The translations under genes and the position numbers were made by a program. From contig DATDWP010000002.1 of the NCBI GenBank assembly GCA_035289625.1, positions 1 to 64,000 of the forward strand: a DNA stretch of 64,000 nucleotides, read 5' to 3'. The notes under the pieces were generated by a model, which was given only the letters and a program-made list of their open reading frames with translations, searched no databases and was not told the DNA's origin. The DNA is from UBA10205 sp035289625 (GTDB taxonomy: Archaea > Iainarchaeota > Iainarchaeia > Iainarchaeales > Iainarchaeaceae). Position 1 is the stretch's first letter. The number at the start of each line of letters is the position of its first letter. Positions 8,206 through 16,689 of this stretch are shown here, one piece after another.

Positions 8206-9339
8206 TTAAACCTCTTTTTCTCCAAGAAAAAGCACCCGCAATTCCTCGCTGATAATTCCAGTTTTAATTGTTTGTTCCCAGAATTTTTTTCCCAACGGGG
8301 TCAATTCCAATCTTTGAGCACCTGTTTCAGGGGTTCTGCCTTGCGCTTGTCCTGTTTTTTCATTTCGCGCTAGAATGGTACGAACATATATGCTTTGAAT
8401 CATCCCAGATTTTTCAAGCGATTTCGCAGCGTCCCTTATAATTCGCGGACCGAAAATTGCATTTGGATTGCCAGAGGGTCTTCCCATATGACGGTTATAT
8501 AGCTCAGTAATCATGCATACACCTTGGTGAATGTGTAGTTCATTTAGTATTTCCATCTGGCTATTCTTGAAGTGGGTTTGGTTTCCTAGTTTGAGTTCGT
8601 ATGGGTTTATTTTGGATTTGTATGCCCGATGTGCCCAAACTGAAAATGGACTCGAAGACGCCCCAGGTTCAACCATAAGGGGAAGTTTTTTCACGTACAT
8701 TGCAGTTTCTAGAAACTGCAAGGAACTATTAAGGGGCCTTCCAAATTTGATAAAGTCCAGCCTAAGAGCTAAAGCTATCTCTTTACTTGTCAAGGGCTTT
8801 TGTTGTATATGTAAAAGTTTCTCAGTTTCGGAAGGCAGATTTCTATTTCCAGAGCCAATTTGCATTCTCAATGCATTACTAATATGGTTTGGAGACCCAT
8901 CCCAAGTTACCAAATTATGATAATATACCCACGTTGTATACATTGCACTGGCGGCTTTTTTCAATTCTTGTGAATCAAGTCCATACATAAGAGCAAACTT
9001 TCCAAGAACTTGATAAACATTTGGATCACGTCCTCCGTTCACTTTACGAAGTTGTATGGATTCGCGTAGAACTTTCTCAATTGCACTGAGTCTTTCGAGT
9101 TTGCCACTCGATCCTTTACCTTTTTGTTTCCTTGTTTGATGAATCTGCTCCTGGATCTTTGGTAAAAGTTCTCTCTCCCTTGGGCTTGCTGGGACTGTTC
9201 CTGTCTGCTGGAGCACTATCCTTTTGCCAAACCTTGCATGGCGGCCTATAATTTTTTGTGTAAAAGCCCTTCTGCGGTTTAACGAAGAAATATCCTGTCT
9301 TTCTGCAAACTGCGGGTGCTTGAATCTGGCTGACACCAT
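8206..9339 (-). CDS. Unknown protein within the lonB gap
   Basis: A 377-residue protein of no recognised family. The basic N-terminus is rich in Arg, Lys and Gln. The middle contains LTSKEIALALRLDFIKFGRP, which looks like a winged-helix recognition region. The C-terminal part has TPLGKKFWEQTIK, reminiscent of wHTH C-termini. The middle portion also contains DPNVYQVLGKFALMYGLD. It may be a DNA-binding protein of the cassette. It converges on the endonuclease gene with a 37-bp gap. Confidence 0.5.
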   Translation of the reverse strand: MVSARFKHPQFAERQDISSLNRRRAFTQKIIGRHARFGKRIVLQQTGTVPASPRERELLPKIQEQIHQTRKQKGKGSSGKLERLSAIEKVLRESIQLRKVNGGRDPNVYQVLGKFALMYGLDSQELKKAASAMYTTWVYYHNLVTWDGSPNHISNALRMQIGSGNRNLPSETEKLLHIQQKPLTSKEIALALRLDFIKFGRPLNSSLQFLETAMYVKKLPLMVEPGASSSPFSVWAHRAYKSKINPYELKLGNQTHFKNSQMEILNELHIHQGVCMITELYNRHMGRPSGNPNAIFGPRIIRDAAKSLEKSGMIQSIYVRTILARNEKTGQAQGRTPETGAQRLELTPLGKKFWEQTIKTGIISEELRVLFLGEKEV

Positions 9340-9446
9340 TGTTATCCATTAAAGGAACGCATTTCTCCAATAAATAGTTGTCTAATTGCCCATTAGAAGG
9401 TCATAATAAGCCGCGGACAATTCAATTGTTTTTTCGACTAAATAAT

Positions 9447-9459
9447 GCAACCTATTTAA
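9447..9459 (+). promoter_or_regulatory. Promoter of lonB C-half
   Basis: GCAACCTATTTAA, identical over 13 bases to the promoter of the N-half, with its first base 37 nt before ATG 9484. Both halves therefore have their own near-identical promoter with the same geometry. Confidence 0.7.
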
Positions 9460-9483
9460 TAATTTTGCAACCCTTATCTTGCT

Positions 9484-9606
9484 ATGGATTTCAAAGCAAA
9501 AGAAGAGCAAGTGACCTCAGTCCAGAAGCGCCCTTTCAAGGGTCATGTTTACAATGTTACAACAGAAACCGGGAACCTATTTGTTGAAAATATATTGGTG
9601 CACAAC
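9484..9606 (+). mobile_element. Split intein, C-terminal fragment (41 residues)
   Basis: Residues 1-41 of the ORF contain block F (GHVYNVTTETGNLFVEN) and block G (ILVHN), followed by Ser42 as the +1 extein residue. The terminal His-Asn and +1 Ser are the catalytic residues of intein C-termini. Its length is usual for C fragments cut at the endonuclease position. Confidence 0.9.
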
Positions 9607-10914
9607 TCAGGCGGTCTTGGGACCCCTGCGCATTTGCGTGTTGAACCCGGAATGATTCACAGGGCTTCTGGCGGAGTTTTATTTATTGATGAAATTGCAA
9701 CCCTTTCAATGAAATCCCAGCAAGAGCTTCTTACTGCAATGCAGGAGAAGAAGTATCCAATTACCGGCCAGAGCGAGATGAGTTCTGGGGCAATGACAAG
9801 AACCGAACCGATCCCTTGCGATTTTGTTTTGGTGGCTGCCGGAAATTATGAGGATTTGGAAAAAGTCCACCCCGCGCTTCGCAGTAGGATTCGCGGGTAT
9901 GGGTATGAAGTTTACATGAACCTTGATATGGATGATAATGCGCAGAATAGGGAGAAGATTGTGCAATTTGTTGCCCAGGAAGTGAAGAACGATGCAAAGA
10001 TCCCGCATTTTTCAATTGAGGCTGTGCAGGAAATAATTTTTGAGGCAAAAAGAAGATCTGGTAGGAAAAATAAGCTCACATTGCGCCTTCGCGACCTTGG
10101 CGGATTGGTGCGCGCAGCAGGGGACCTTGCTGTTGAAAAAAACCACAAGCTTGTTAGTTTGCAGGATGTAATTGAAGCAAAGATGACTGCAAAGACCCTT
10201 GAGCAGCAGATGGTTGGCAAAATCATTGAGGACAAGAAAGATTATGATGTATATTTGCACGAAGGCTCTGCTATTGGTAGGGTAAATGGCTTAGCTGTAA
10301 TGGCGGATGGGGATGCCGGGCTTATAATGCCAATTGAAGCAGAGATCGCGCCCGCACAATCAAGTGCTGAAGGCAAAATAATTGCAACAGGGAAATTAGG
10401 CGAAATTGCAAAAGAAGCCGTGCAGAATGTTTCTGCAATTGTAAAGAGGCTTTCCGGAAAAGATATTTCAAGGCATGATGTGCACATCCAATTTTTGCAA
10501 TCCTATAGTGGGGTTGAAGGGGATTCGGCCTCAGTTAGTGTTGCAGCTGCTGTGGTTTCAGCCCTTGAGGGAATTGCAATAAAGCAAAATCTTGCAATGA
10601 CAGGTTCGCTTAGTGTTCGCGGTGAGGTATTGCCTGTTGGGGGAGTTAGCGCAAAGGTTTTGGCTGCAATTACAGCAGGGTTTGCTGAAGTTATACTTCC
10701 AAAATCCAATTTGCAGGACGTTGTGCTCTCAGAAGATCAGCACAAGAAAGTAAAGCTCATCCCGGTGTCAAATATTTCTGAAGTTTTAGAGAACGCGTTT
10801 GTAAAAAGCGAGCGCAAAACAAAACTTCTATCAAGCCTCAAAAAGCTCATGAGCCAGGATCTTTCAAAAGTTTTGAAGGAAGGGGCAACAAAGCCATTTG
10901 CAAATACTGGGTAA
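9484..10914 (+). CDS. lonB: Split-intein C fragment fused to LonB C-terminal half
   Basis: The 476-residue ORF starts with 41 intein residues and continues as LonB from SGGLGTPAHLRVEPG. Walker B is GGVLFIDEIATL (about residues 62-73). The AAA+ lid follows, and then the Lon protease domain with catalytic Ser348 (EGDSASVS) and Lys391 (SAKVLAAI), 43 residues apart as in other Lon proteases. Joined to the N-half after intein removal, the product would be 640 residues, a normal LonB length. It degrades misfolded and regulatory proteins at the membrane. ATG 9484 follows a TATA box by about 27 bases, suggesting leaderless translation. Confidence 0.93.
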   Translation: MDFKAKEEQVTSVQKRPFKGHVYNVTTETGNLFVENILVHNSGGLGTPAHLRVEPGMIHRASGGVLFIDEIATLSMKSQQELLTAMQEKKYPITGQSEMSSGAMTRTEPIPCDFVLVAAGNYEDLEKVHPALRSRIRGYGYEVYMNLDMDDNAQNREKIVQFVAQEVKNDAKIPHFSIEAVQEIIFEAKRRSGRKNKLTLRLRDLGGLVRAAGDLAVEKNHKLVSLQDVIEAKMTAKTLEQQMVGKIIEDKKDYDVYLHEGSAIGRVNGLAVMADGDAGLIMPIEAEIAPAQSSAEGKIIATGKLGEIAKEAVQNVSAIVKRLSGKDISRHDVHIQFLQSYSGVEGDSASVSVAAAVVSALEGIAIKQNLAMTGSLSVRGEVLPVGGVSAKVLAAITAGFAEVILPKSNLQDVVLSEDQHKKVKLIPVSNISEVLENAFVKSERKTKLLSSLKKLMSQDLSKVLKEGATKPFANTG

Positions 10915-10921
10915 CTCTGTT

Positions 10922-11200
10922 ATGGCAATGATTGAATTTATCAAGCCAACCAAAGGCAAAATTATTTTGTTTGTACTACTCCTAACTTTATCCTTTATTC
11001 CATATACAAATAGTACTGCGTTTGGGTGTAGTGATAACGCAATAGGTCTTCCATTTACTTTTTACAGTTCTGGGTTTTCTGGTGTGGAATGCCCAAATCC
11101 AATTCCAAGTTATAACTGGGTCGGATTGGCACTAAACCTAATATTTTGGTATTTGGTTTCTTCTGTTATTTTACATATTTATAATAAAATAAAGAAATAG
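10922..11200 (+). CDS. Small two-helix membrane protein
   Basis: A 92-residue protein starting seven bases after lonB. Residues about 10-30 (KIILFVLLLTLSFIPY) and 65-88 (WVGLALNLIFWYLVSSVILH) are hydrophobic helices around a short outer loop containing two cysteines. No family is recognised. Adjacency to lonB suggests co-transcription with the C-half. Confidence 0.5.
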   Translation: MAMIEFIKPTKGKIILFVLLLTLSFIPYTNSTAFGCSDNAIGLPFTFYSSGFSGVECPNPIPSYNWVGLALNLIFWYLVSSVILHIYNKIKK

Positions 11201-11276
11201 TGTGGATTGTAATGTTGTTATTCTTAAACCGGTGTCAGCATCAGTTTGCCGAATTTGGGTTGAATTTATTAGATTT

Positions 11277-11897
11277 TTAATTTTGGCTTAAATCTAAAAC
11301 AAAATAGTGAATTTTCCTTTTCTTCGGATCCCAAATAAACTCCCAGCTATCAACAAGATTTATCCGTATTTTCTTTGCTTCTTCTTCAAATCGTTCTATT
11401 TCTGCAGAAATTTGCTTCGCCTGCTCAGGCACATTATATTTTTCAGCCATTTGATGGAGCCTTTGGTGGATTTCGCCAATTTCAGATCCGAATATGGTCA
11501 AATCTGTTATAGCAACAAATAGTTCGCCTTCAATTCTCACAAGTTTAATTTTAGGGGGAACCGGAAAACCCATTCGTCGTAGTTTTCTAAACATAACTAA
11601 TTCGTGAAGTGCCTGCAAGGATTGAGTGAGTTTTTTTTCCCTAAGTTTGTGCGGATGGTACTTTTTTACACAAAGGCCAGTGCCACCGCCTTTGATGCGG
11701 ATCAAGTCAAATACTTCGCCATGAGATCCCTTAGCATCAAAAACAAACCCTGTTATAGCGTCTGGAAGTCTTTTCTTTTCAGCAAGTTCAATATTAATTG
11801 TTTTAGGTTTTTTTGGAGATATTTTATTTCGCAAAGTTAAACTAGGGTATATGACTGCCTTCACGGAAAATGAATAGTTATTGTAATTAATTAACAT
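11277..11897 (-). CDS. Kinase-like protein with short C-lobe
   Basis: A 206-residue protein. A glycine-rich loop (GFVFDAKGSHGEVFDL), an invariant-Lys-like segment (GLCVKKYHP) and LHELVMFRKLRRMGFPVPP resemble the N-lobe of protein kinases or aminoglycoside-kinase folds. The catalytic HxD and DFG motifs are not evident; the C-terminal part is short and ends WDPKKRKIHYFVLDLSQ. It may be a pseudokinase or a degraded kinase. It lies in the same direction as, and just downstream of, the methyltransferase-like gene at 11913. Confidence 0.45.
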   Translation of the reverse strand: MLINYNNYSFSVKAVIYPSLTLRNKISPKKPKTINIELAEKKRLPDAITGFVFDAKGSHGEVFDLIRIKGGGTGLCVKKYHPHKLREKKLTQSLQALHELVMFRKLRRMGFPVPPKIKLVRIEGELFVAITDLTIFGSEIGEIHQRLHQMAEKYNVPEQAKQISAEIERFEEEAKKIRINLVDSWEFIWDPKKRKIHYFVLDLSQN

Positions 11898-11912
11898 ACT
11901 AGTTTGACATTT

Positions 11913-12662
11913 CTACTCGGGTGTTGAAAAATGGATTACTGCATGGGCTCTATCACTAAGAAGCCCTGTTTGAGAGCTAAAAATTAGACCTTGCATCATC
12001 AGATCATTAGAGAAATCATCAAGTTCAGCAAAAGTGAAGGGTCCTGCAGATTTTACTTTCCCTAGTGTTATGATCGTAAAAAAGTCTCCGCCATTTTCAA
12101 GCATTAAGATGGATTTTTTAATCGAGGTTTGCAAATAGTCTTTTGATAATCGGAAGTCTTCACCTGCAAAATCAATTATTACATGGAATTTTTGTTTGTG
12201 CTTCATATTAATTCCGACTCCTATTCGCTCTTTATTTATTGCAGACTTATTTTCAGCAGCGATGCTGCGAGTAAGTGATATAGTGGTTATTTCCAATCGT
12301 TTTCCTAATTCGGGTCCAAGTATTTTTCGCAGGCTTGCTGAAAAATTTCCATTTCCCGCCCCTTTATCAAGTACTCTTACCTTGCCACTTGATTGGACGA
12401 GGTGTTTGTGTAACGCCTCTTCGATGTTTTTTGCGTGGGGGGAAAATTCAATGTCCCTGTCAAGACGATAATTAGTTTTGCGTGCGATTTCTGGGTTTCT
12501 ATCTTTAGAACGCAACTCCCTCATAAATTTCGCAAACTCTTTTCTATCTTCAGGATTAGTAATAGGGCTTGTATGGTGTCTAGAAGTATTGGCCTGGGAA
12601 GGTTTTTCTGCAGCACCTCTGTACCATGAAGTAATAGCGCGCCACAATTTATGAAATGCCAT
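11913..12662 (-). CDS. SAM-dependent methyltransferase-like protein
   Basis: A 249-residue protein. VRVLDKGAGNGNFSASL (around residue 95) is a class I methyltransferase motif I that binds S-adenosylmethionine. It is followed by FHVIIDFAGEDF and SILMLENGGDFFTII, which fit the post-I and motif III strands. The N-terminal 80 residues are basic and low in predicted structure. The substrate is unknown. A more degenerate relative by layout is at 44831-45451. Confidence 0.6.
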   Translation of the reverse strand: MAFHKLWRAITSWYRGAAEKPSQANTSRHHTSPITNPEDRKEFAKFMRELRSKDRNPEIARKTNYRLDRDIEFSPHAKNIEEALHKHLVQSSGKVRVLDKGAGNGNFSASLRKILGPELGKRLEITTISLTRSIAAENKSAINKERIGVGINMKHKQKFHVIIDFAGEDFRLSKDYLQTSIKKSILMLENGGDFFTIITLGKVKSAGPFTFAELDDFSNDLMMQGLIFSSQTGLLSDRAHAVIHFSTPE

Positions 12663-12735
12663 TCATATCAAATAGATTTCCGAGCTTATTAATTTTAAGT
12701 TAAGGGTAAACCACTTATAATTAGAAGTAAACAAC

Positions 12736-13971
12736 TCACCCGATTATTATTTTCCCTTCGCTGAATGTGAATTCGCCTTCGCGAAGTTTTACGAGTTTAT
12801 TTGTCTGGCGGTTTTTGAATTGTACTGTGTCTTTTTTGTTGATTGATTCAACCAGCCCAATCCATTTGCCCTCTTTGCTATACACCGGAAGGCCAACAAG
12901 TAGTTTTGTGATCCTTTTGCGCAAATCAAGCATTTGCGATATCTTGTATACAATGAGCCCGAAAAAAAAGCTTGCAAGTGCGTTCAGTGCAAACCATGTA
13001 AGATCGGCATATGGTTTTCCGACAATTACCTGTCTTCCGGAGTCCAGTATGTACCAGAGTATTACAACAGCAGCTCCTGATAGGAAATATTTTCTCATTT
13101 GATACGCTTTTTTTAGTTGTATTGCATCTACGCTCTTTCCTGCAACAAAAGCAATTGATGAGAGGGCTAAAAAGAAGAGTAATTGTCCAACTGCTTCTGA
13201 GGCGCGAATAAATAAACTGCTCCCTTGCGCTTCAAATTCTGTGTATGCTGACCATACTCCGAAAATAAAGAGAAGTATTGTCATGAGATAGAATGGAAAG
13301 CTAACGCGCTGCAGCGAGAGGCTTCCTGTAACGCTTTTTACTGCCCCTGCAATTCCGTGTTCAAGTCCTGTTCCTTTTAGTACAAGGTATGCGCCAATAA
13401 TAAAGAGCATTGTTCTGAAAAATAGTTCTTCTGCGTTCATGAATGCTAGTATTCCCCACAAAAGTATGATGACGCCGGGGACTAGGATAAATGTTCTTGA
13501 AAAATCCGGGTCCTGCAAAGCACGCTTTATTGTATAGTAGGTGCTCTCAACTTCTGAGGCTTGCGAAACTATTATGGTCTCTTTTGAAACAATCGGGGCT
13601 CTGCTTTGAAGTATTGGTATTACTTCATCATCCTCGGCTCCGTCAGTTACAAGTACAATTCCTGTTGCCGGGAATTTTTCAAGTACCATGTCAAGTTGCT
13701 GGGCAACTTTGCGGTCTGATTCAAAACCTGTTTTTCCAACCCCTGTTAGTACTGCAACTTCTGCGTTTGCGACCTGCTCTTTTACTTCCTCAAATTTTTT
13801 TACAGCGCCAAATATGCTGTTTGTATCAGAATCTGTTGGGTCAGCAAGGCCTAGGCGCGCTGCCGCTTTTATGCAGGCATCTTTTCCTATTATAGGCCCG
13901 GAAACCCCCGCTTTTTTGCCAAGGTCATTGTCGCGATCTACACATAAAACCAAAATATGGTCATTGTCCAT
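12736..13971 (-). CDS. DUF373 family membrane protein
   Basis: A 411-residue archaeal protein. The N-terminal soluble domain (1-155) begins ILVLCVDRDNDLG, with GPIIGKDACIKAAARLGLADP and VLVTDGAEDDEVIP typical of DUF373. It is followed by about six transmembrane helices (160-345) and a small C-terminal beta domain with GLPVYSKEGKWIGLVESI. The family is widespread in archaea and its biochemical role is unknown. It is divergent from the SPFH gene. Confidence 0.85.
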   Translation of the reverse strand: MDNDHILVLCVDRDNDLGKKAGVSGPIIGKDACIKAAARLGLADPTDSDTNSIFGAVKKFEEVKEQVANAEVAVLTGVGKTGFESDRKVAQQLDMVLEKFPATGIVLVTDGAEDDEVIPILQSRAPIVSKETIIVSQASEVESTYYTIKRALQDPDFSRTFILVPGVIILLWGILAFMNAEELFFRTMLFIIGAYLVLKGTGLEHGIAGAVKSVTGSLSLQRVSFPFYLMTILLFIFGVWSAYTEFEAQGSSLFIRASEAVGQLLFFLALSSIAFVAGKSVDAIQLKKAYQMRKYFLSGAAVVILWYILDSGRQVIVGKPYADLTWFALNALASFFFGLIVYKISQMLDLRKRITKLLVGLPVYSKEGKWIGLVESINKKDTVQFKNRQTNKLVKLREGEFTFSEGKIIIG

Positions 13972-13990
13972 TTTGCTGCACCCAAAAACA

Positions 13991-14001
13991 AACCTATTTA
14001 A
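13991..14001 (+). promoter_or_regulatory. Promoter of the SPFH gene
   Basis: AACCTATTTAA at 13991-14001, the same core as the two lonB promoters. A second TATTTATAT box follows at about 14004-14012. Confidence 0.6.
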
Positions 14002-14019
14002 CCTATTTATATGTGTAAT

Positions 14020-15060
14020 ATGATAATTAAAGGTTTAGTGATCAATTTGAGCCACGATTCGCCAAATCCGGGTCATTCTCATGACCCAAAATCCTCCTCA
14101 AGGGGGCATGTTACAGGCCACGGGTTCAAAAAAACGCTTTTTGTAGTGCTTGCTTTTGCGCTAATTGTTGTGCTATTTCTCGTTTTACAAAACGCAGAGT
14201 TGATTATTAGTAACATTCTCTGGGTTGCTCTTGGGTTTGTAATAATCTATTTAATCGCAAATTATGATTTCATAATTTTTCTCAAAGATTACGAGCGCGC
14301 CGTAATATTCCAGTTCGGCAAGGTAAATAGGGTTGGAGGCCCCGGTTGGGCGGTATTATTCCCTCCGCTAGAAATCTACACTTATGTTGATTTGCGAACA
14401 AAAACAATTGATATTCCAAAGCAAGATGTTGTGACAAAGGATGGAATTGAAGTGCAGGTTGATGCTGCAATATATTTGAAGGTGAAAAAGGACAACGCGT
14501 CTGTAATAAACAGCGTAGTTGAAGTTGATGATTATGTAAAGGCTTCTGAAATTTTTGTAGTAGGTGTAATTAGGGCTGAGGCCGGAAAATTGGTTTTGAA
14601 TGATCTTATTTCAAAAATAGAAGAACTTGACAAGAACATGAAAGATGAACTGGAGCATATTGCAACAAAGTGGGGGATTGAAGTTGAAGCTGCGGTGATA
14701 CAGGATATCCAGATTCCGGATACAGTGCTCGAGGCAATGCATGAGCAAAAAGCTGCAATCCAAAAAAAGCTTGCAAGAATTGAGCAGGCGCAGGGGCACC
14801 AGGCAGAAATTGAAGCGGTAAAAGCAGCGGCTTCGCAGCTAAATGATACGGCGCTTTCCTATTATTATATAAAGGCACTAGAAAAACTTGGCGAAGGAAA
14901 GAGCACAAAAATTATTTTCCCAATGGAACTTACAAATTTGGCGAAGGCAATTACGGGTAATGCCGGCATGAGTAAGCAGGATATTGAAGGGCTTATGAAA
15001 AAATATGCTCCTCTTGTAAAATCAATTGCCGGCGAGAAGGATAAGAAGAAAAAAAATTAA
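14020..15060 (+). CDS. SPFH/band-7 (stomatin-prohibitin) membrane protein
   Basis: A 346-residue protein with two N-terminal membrane helices (about 38-80) and then a band-7 domain: YERAVIFQFGKVNRVGGPGW, VDLRTKTIDIPKQDVVTKDG, and YVKASEIFVVGVIRAEAGK. The C-terminal helical region is charged and ends in a Lys-rich tail. Such proteins form membrane rings that organise proteases and membrane domains. ATG 14020 is used. The promoter spacing would also allow a start a few codons later (GTG 14038). Confidence 0.85.
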   Translation: MIIKGLVINLSHDSPNPGHSHDPKSSSRGHVTGHGFKKTLFVVLAFALIVVLFLVLQNAELIISNILWVALGFVIIYLIANYDFIIFLKDYERAVIFQFGKVNRVGGPGWAVLFPPLEIYTYVDLRTKTIDIPKQDVVTKDGIEVQVDAAIYLKVKKDNASVINSVVEVDDYVKASEIFVVGVIRAEAGKLVLNDLISKIEELDKNMKDELEHIATKWGIEVEAAVIQDIQIPDTVLEAMHEQKAAIQKKLARIEQAQGHQAEIEAVKAAASQLNDTALSYYYIKALEKLGEGKSTKIIFPMELTNLAKAITGNAGMSKQDIEGLMKKYAPLVKSIAGEKDKKKKN

Positions 15061-15070
15061 TTTTTGCAAT

Positions 15071-16039
15071 TCACCGGTTTTCTTCCCTCATTTTATTGAA
15101 CCTATAGCGAACAGAAGGGATATAGAGCGCTGCATAGAGGGCGCCGAATGCAATAATTCCTCCGATTGCAGTTTCCCAGTAGTTAAATATTGAAGAGGTT
15201 TCAATAAAAGCGCCGATAAAAAGTGTGAGGGTTGCTAGAAGCAAGAGTAGGATTGTATCAATTCCAATTATTCTAAGTTCGCGAGCTTTGAATTGTTTTT
15301 TTGAAATCGCAGCAGATATTATTCCTCCCACAATTGCAGCTATAAAGTATGCAAGTATTTCAGGTATCCCGTGTGGAAGATAACTTATTGCGCGTATTAC
15401 TCCGGCTTCGATGCTTCTTGATGTTATTTCCATTCCGATAAATAGCCCGATTACTGAAGCGTTCCAGCCTAGTAAAAATATTGCCCCCGCGCCCCAGATA
15501 AAGGAGAAGAGTACGGCTAGTACCATCACCCACATATTGTTGTTGAAAATTAATTGGAAACAATTCTCAAAACTTTTTGTAGAAGGGTTAAAACATTCCT
15601 GCTCCCCGATTACTTTTCCTGTAATCCCTCCGTAGATTTTTTGCTGTTGGGAAAATATTGCGCCTTTTTCCGGAAGGGAGCAAAATATCCCTTCGCAGTT
15701 ATTGTTATTTTCAGGGAGCGCAACGGCCCAGAATGCGTAGGTGAATATCATTCCGATAAATATCCAGCTATAGAGGTGGATGACTTCAAAGTGCGTTGCT
15801 ATGAAAGCAAACGGCATATCGTCCTCATCAACTTCCTTTTCCTCCTCTTTCAAAAAGAGGGTGTGCATTATTGGCATGAATGCTGCTGCAACAAATGCAA
15901 TGGCTAGAATTGAGGCGTTTTCAGGGAAGGTATGGTATGCAACAAACATTCCCGCGCTTGTTATTACAAATGCTATAAAGAATAAGGAAATTGGGTGTTT
16001 TTCGGCTCCCTGCAGTGACGGCAGGTCTTCTAGGACCAT
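15071..16039 (-). CDS. SpoIIM/DUF95-family membrane protein
   Basis: A 322-residue protein with about six to seven transmembrane helices. The conserved core has FNNNMWVMVLAVLFSFIWGA, GWNASVIGLFIG and LPHGIPEILAYFIAA, which match the SpoIIM family (membrane proteins found in spore formers and many archaea). A cysteine-containing outer loop lies near residues 110-165. It converges with the SPFH gene (10-bp gap). The archaeal role is unknown. Confidence 0.8.
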   Translation of the reverse strand: MVLEDLPSLQGAEKHPISLFFIAFVITSAGMFVAYHTFPENASILAIAFVAAAFMPIMHTLFLKEEEKEVDEDDMPFAFIATHFEVIHLYSWIFIGMIFTYAFWAVALPENNNNCEGIFCSLPEKGAIFSQQQKIYGGITGKVIGEQECFNPSTKSFENCFQLIFNNNMWVMVLAVLFSFIWGAGAIFLLGWNASVIGLFIGMEITSRSIEAGVIRAISYLPHGIPEILAYFIAAIVGGIISAAISKKQFKARELRIIGIDTILLLLLATLTLFIGAFIETSSIFNYWETAIGGIIAFGALYAALYIPSVRYRFNKMREENR

Positions 16040-16120
16040 TTATAGGAGAAAAGCCATAGTGATTTAAAAGCATTTCTGGGCAGATTAATTAGTTGTTTAA
16101 GGATTTTTGGGGGCTATTTT

Positions 16121-16684
16121 TTGAGTAAGGATGACATTGTATTTCCAGGTAGTTTTCTTGGCTATGAAGAGGAGTTTGTGGCAGGGGCAAATGCTTATGA
16201 AAATGACGGCTCTCTTTTTTCAGATTCTATTGGGCAGCGAACACTTGATGAGCAAAAGCACGAGGCAAATGTTCAAAGATTTACAAATGATGTTAAGATT
16301 TTGGACAAGGATTGTGTCGTAATAGGTATTGTTAGTCTTGTAAAAATGCACTCAGTGCTGCTTGACATAAAGCAGGGGCAAAAAAACGGGCAGAAAAGGA
16401 CAGTGCATGACCGCAATGGTTCTATTGCAGTATTTAATATCAGCCAGAGCTATGTAAAAAGCACCGATGAGATGTATAGGATTGGCGATATTGTAAAGGC
16501 AAGGGTTTTGGAAGTTACCCCTTACGGAATAGAGCTTGAGAGCAAAGCGCCTGAATTTGGAGTGATAAAGGCCTTTAGCGTAAAATCAAGGGCGCCGCTG
16601 CACTTAATTGATGGGAAGTTAAGGGATCCTCTAACCGGGGCAACTGAGGAGAGGAAGATTTCTAGCGATTATCTTTTGAGGTGA
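16121..16684 (+). CDS. csl4: Exosome RNA-binding subunit Csl4, zinc ribbon degenerate
   Basis: A 187-residue Csl4, part of the RNA-binding cap of the archaeal exosome. The N-terminal domain (VFPGSFLGYEEEFVAG) and S1 domain (GDIVKARVLEVTPYGIELES) are normal. In the C-terminal domain, the order GVIKAF, SVKSRAPL, RDPLTG, RKISSDY follows the usual zinc ribbon, but none of the four expected cysteines is present. The start is TTG 16121 after a GGGGG-containing leader; MSKDD follows. It ends at TGA, overlapping the leader of rpoL (AGGTGA). Confidence 0.88.
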   Translation: MSKDDIVFPGSFLGYEEEFVAGANAYENDGSLFSDSIGQRTLDEQKHEANVQRFTNDVKILDKDCVVIGIVSLVKMHSVLLDIKQGQKNGQKRTVHDRNGSIAVFNISQSYVKSTDEMYRIGDIVKARVLEVTPYGIELESKAPEFGVIKAFSVKSRAPLHLIDGKLRDPLTGATEERKISSDYLLR

Positions 16685-16689
16685 AAACA

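Noticed and set aside
5041..10914. Explanation of the lonB break as a frameshift or simple pseudogene
   Set aside because: The halves are 3.4 kb apart with complete genes on both strands between, and intein splicing motifs sit exactly at both breakpoints.
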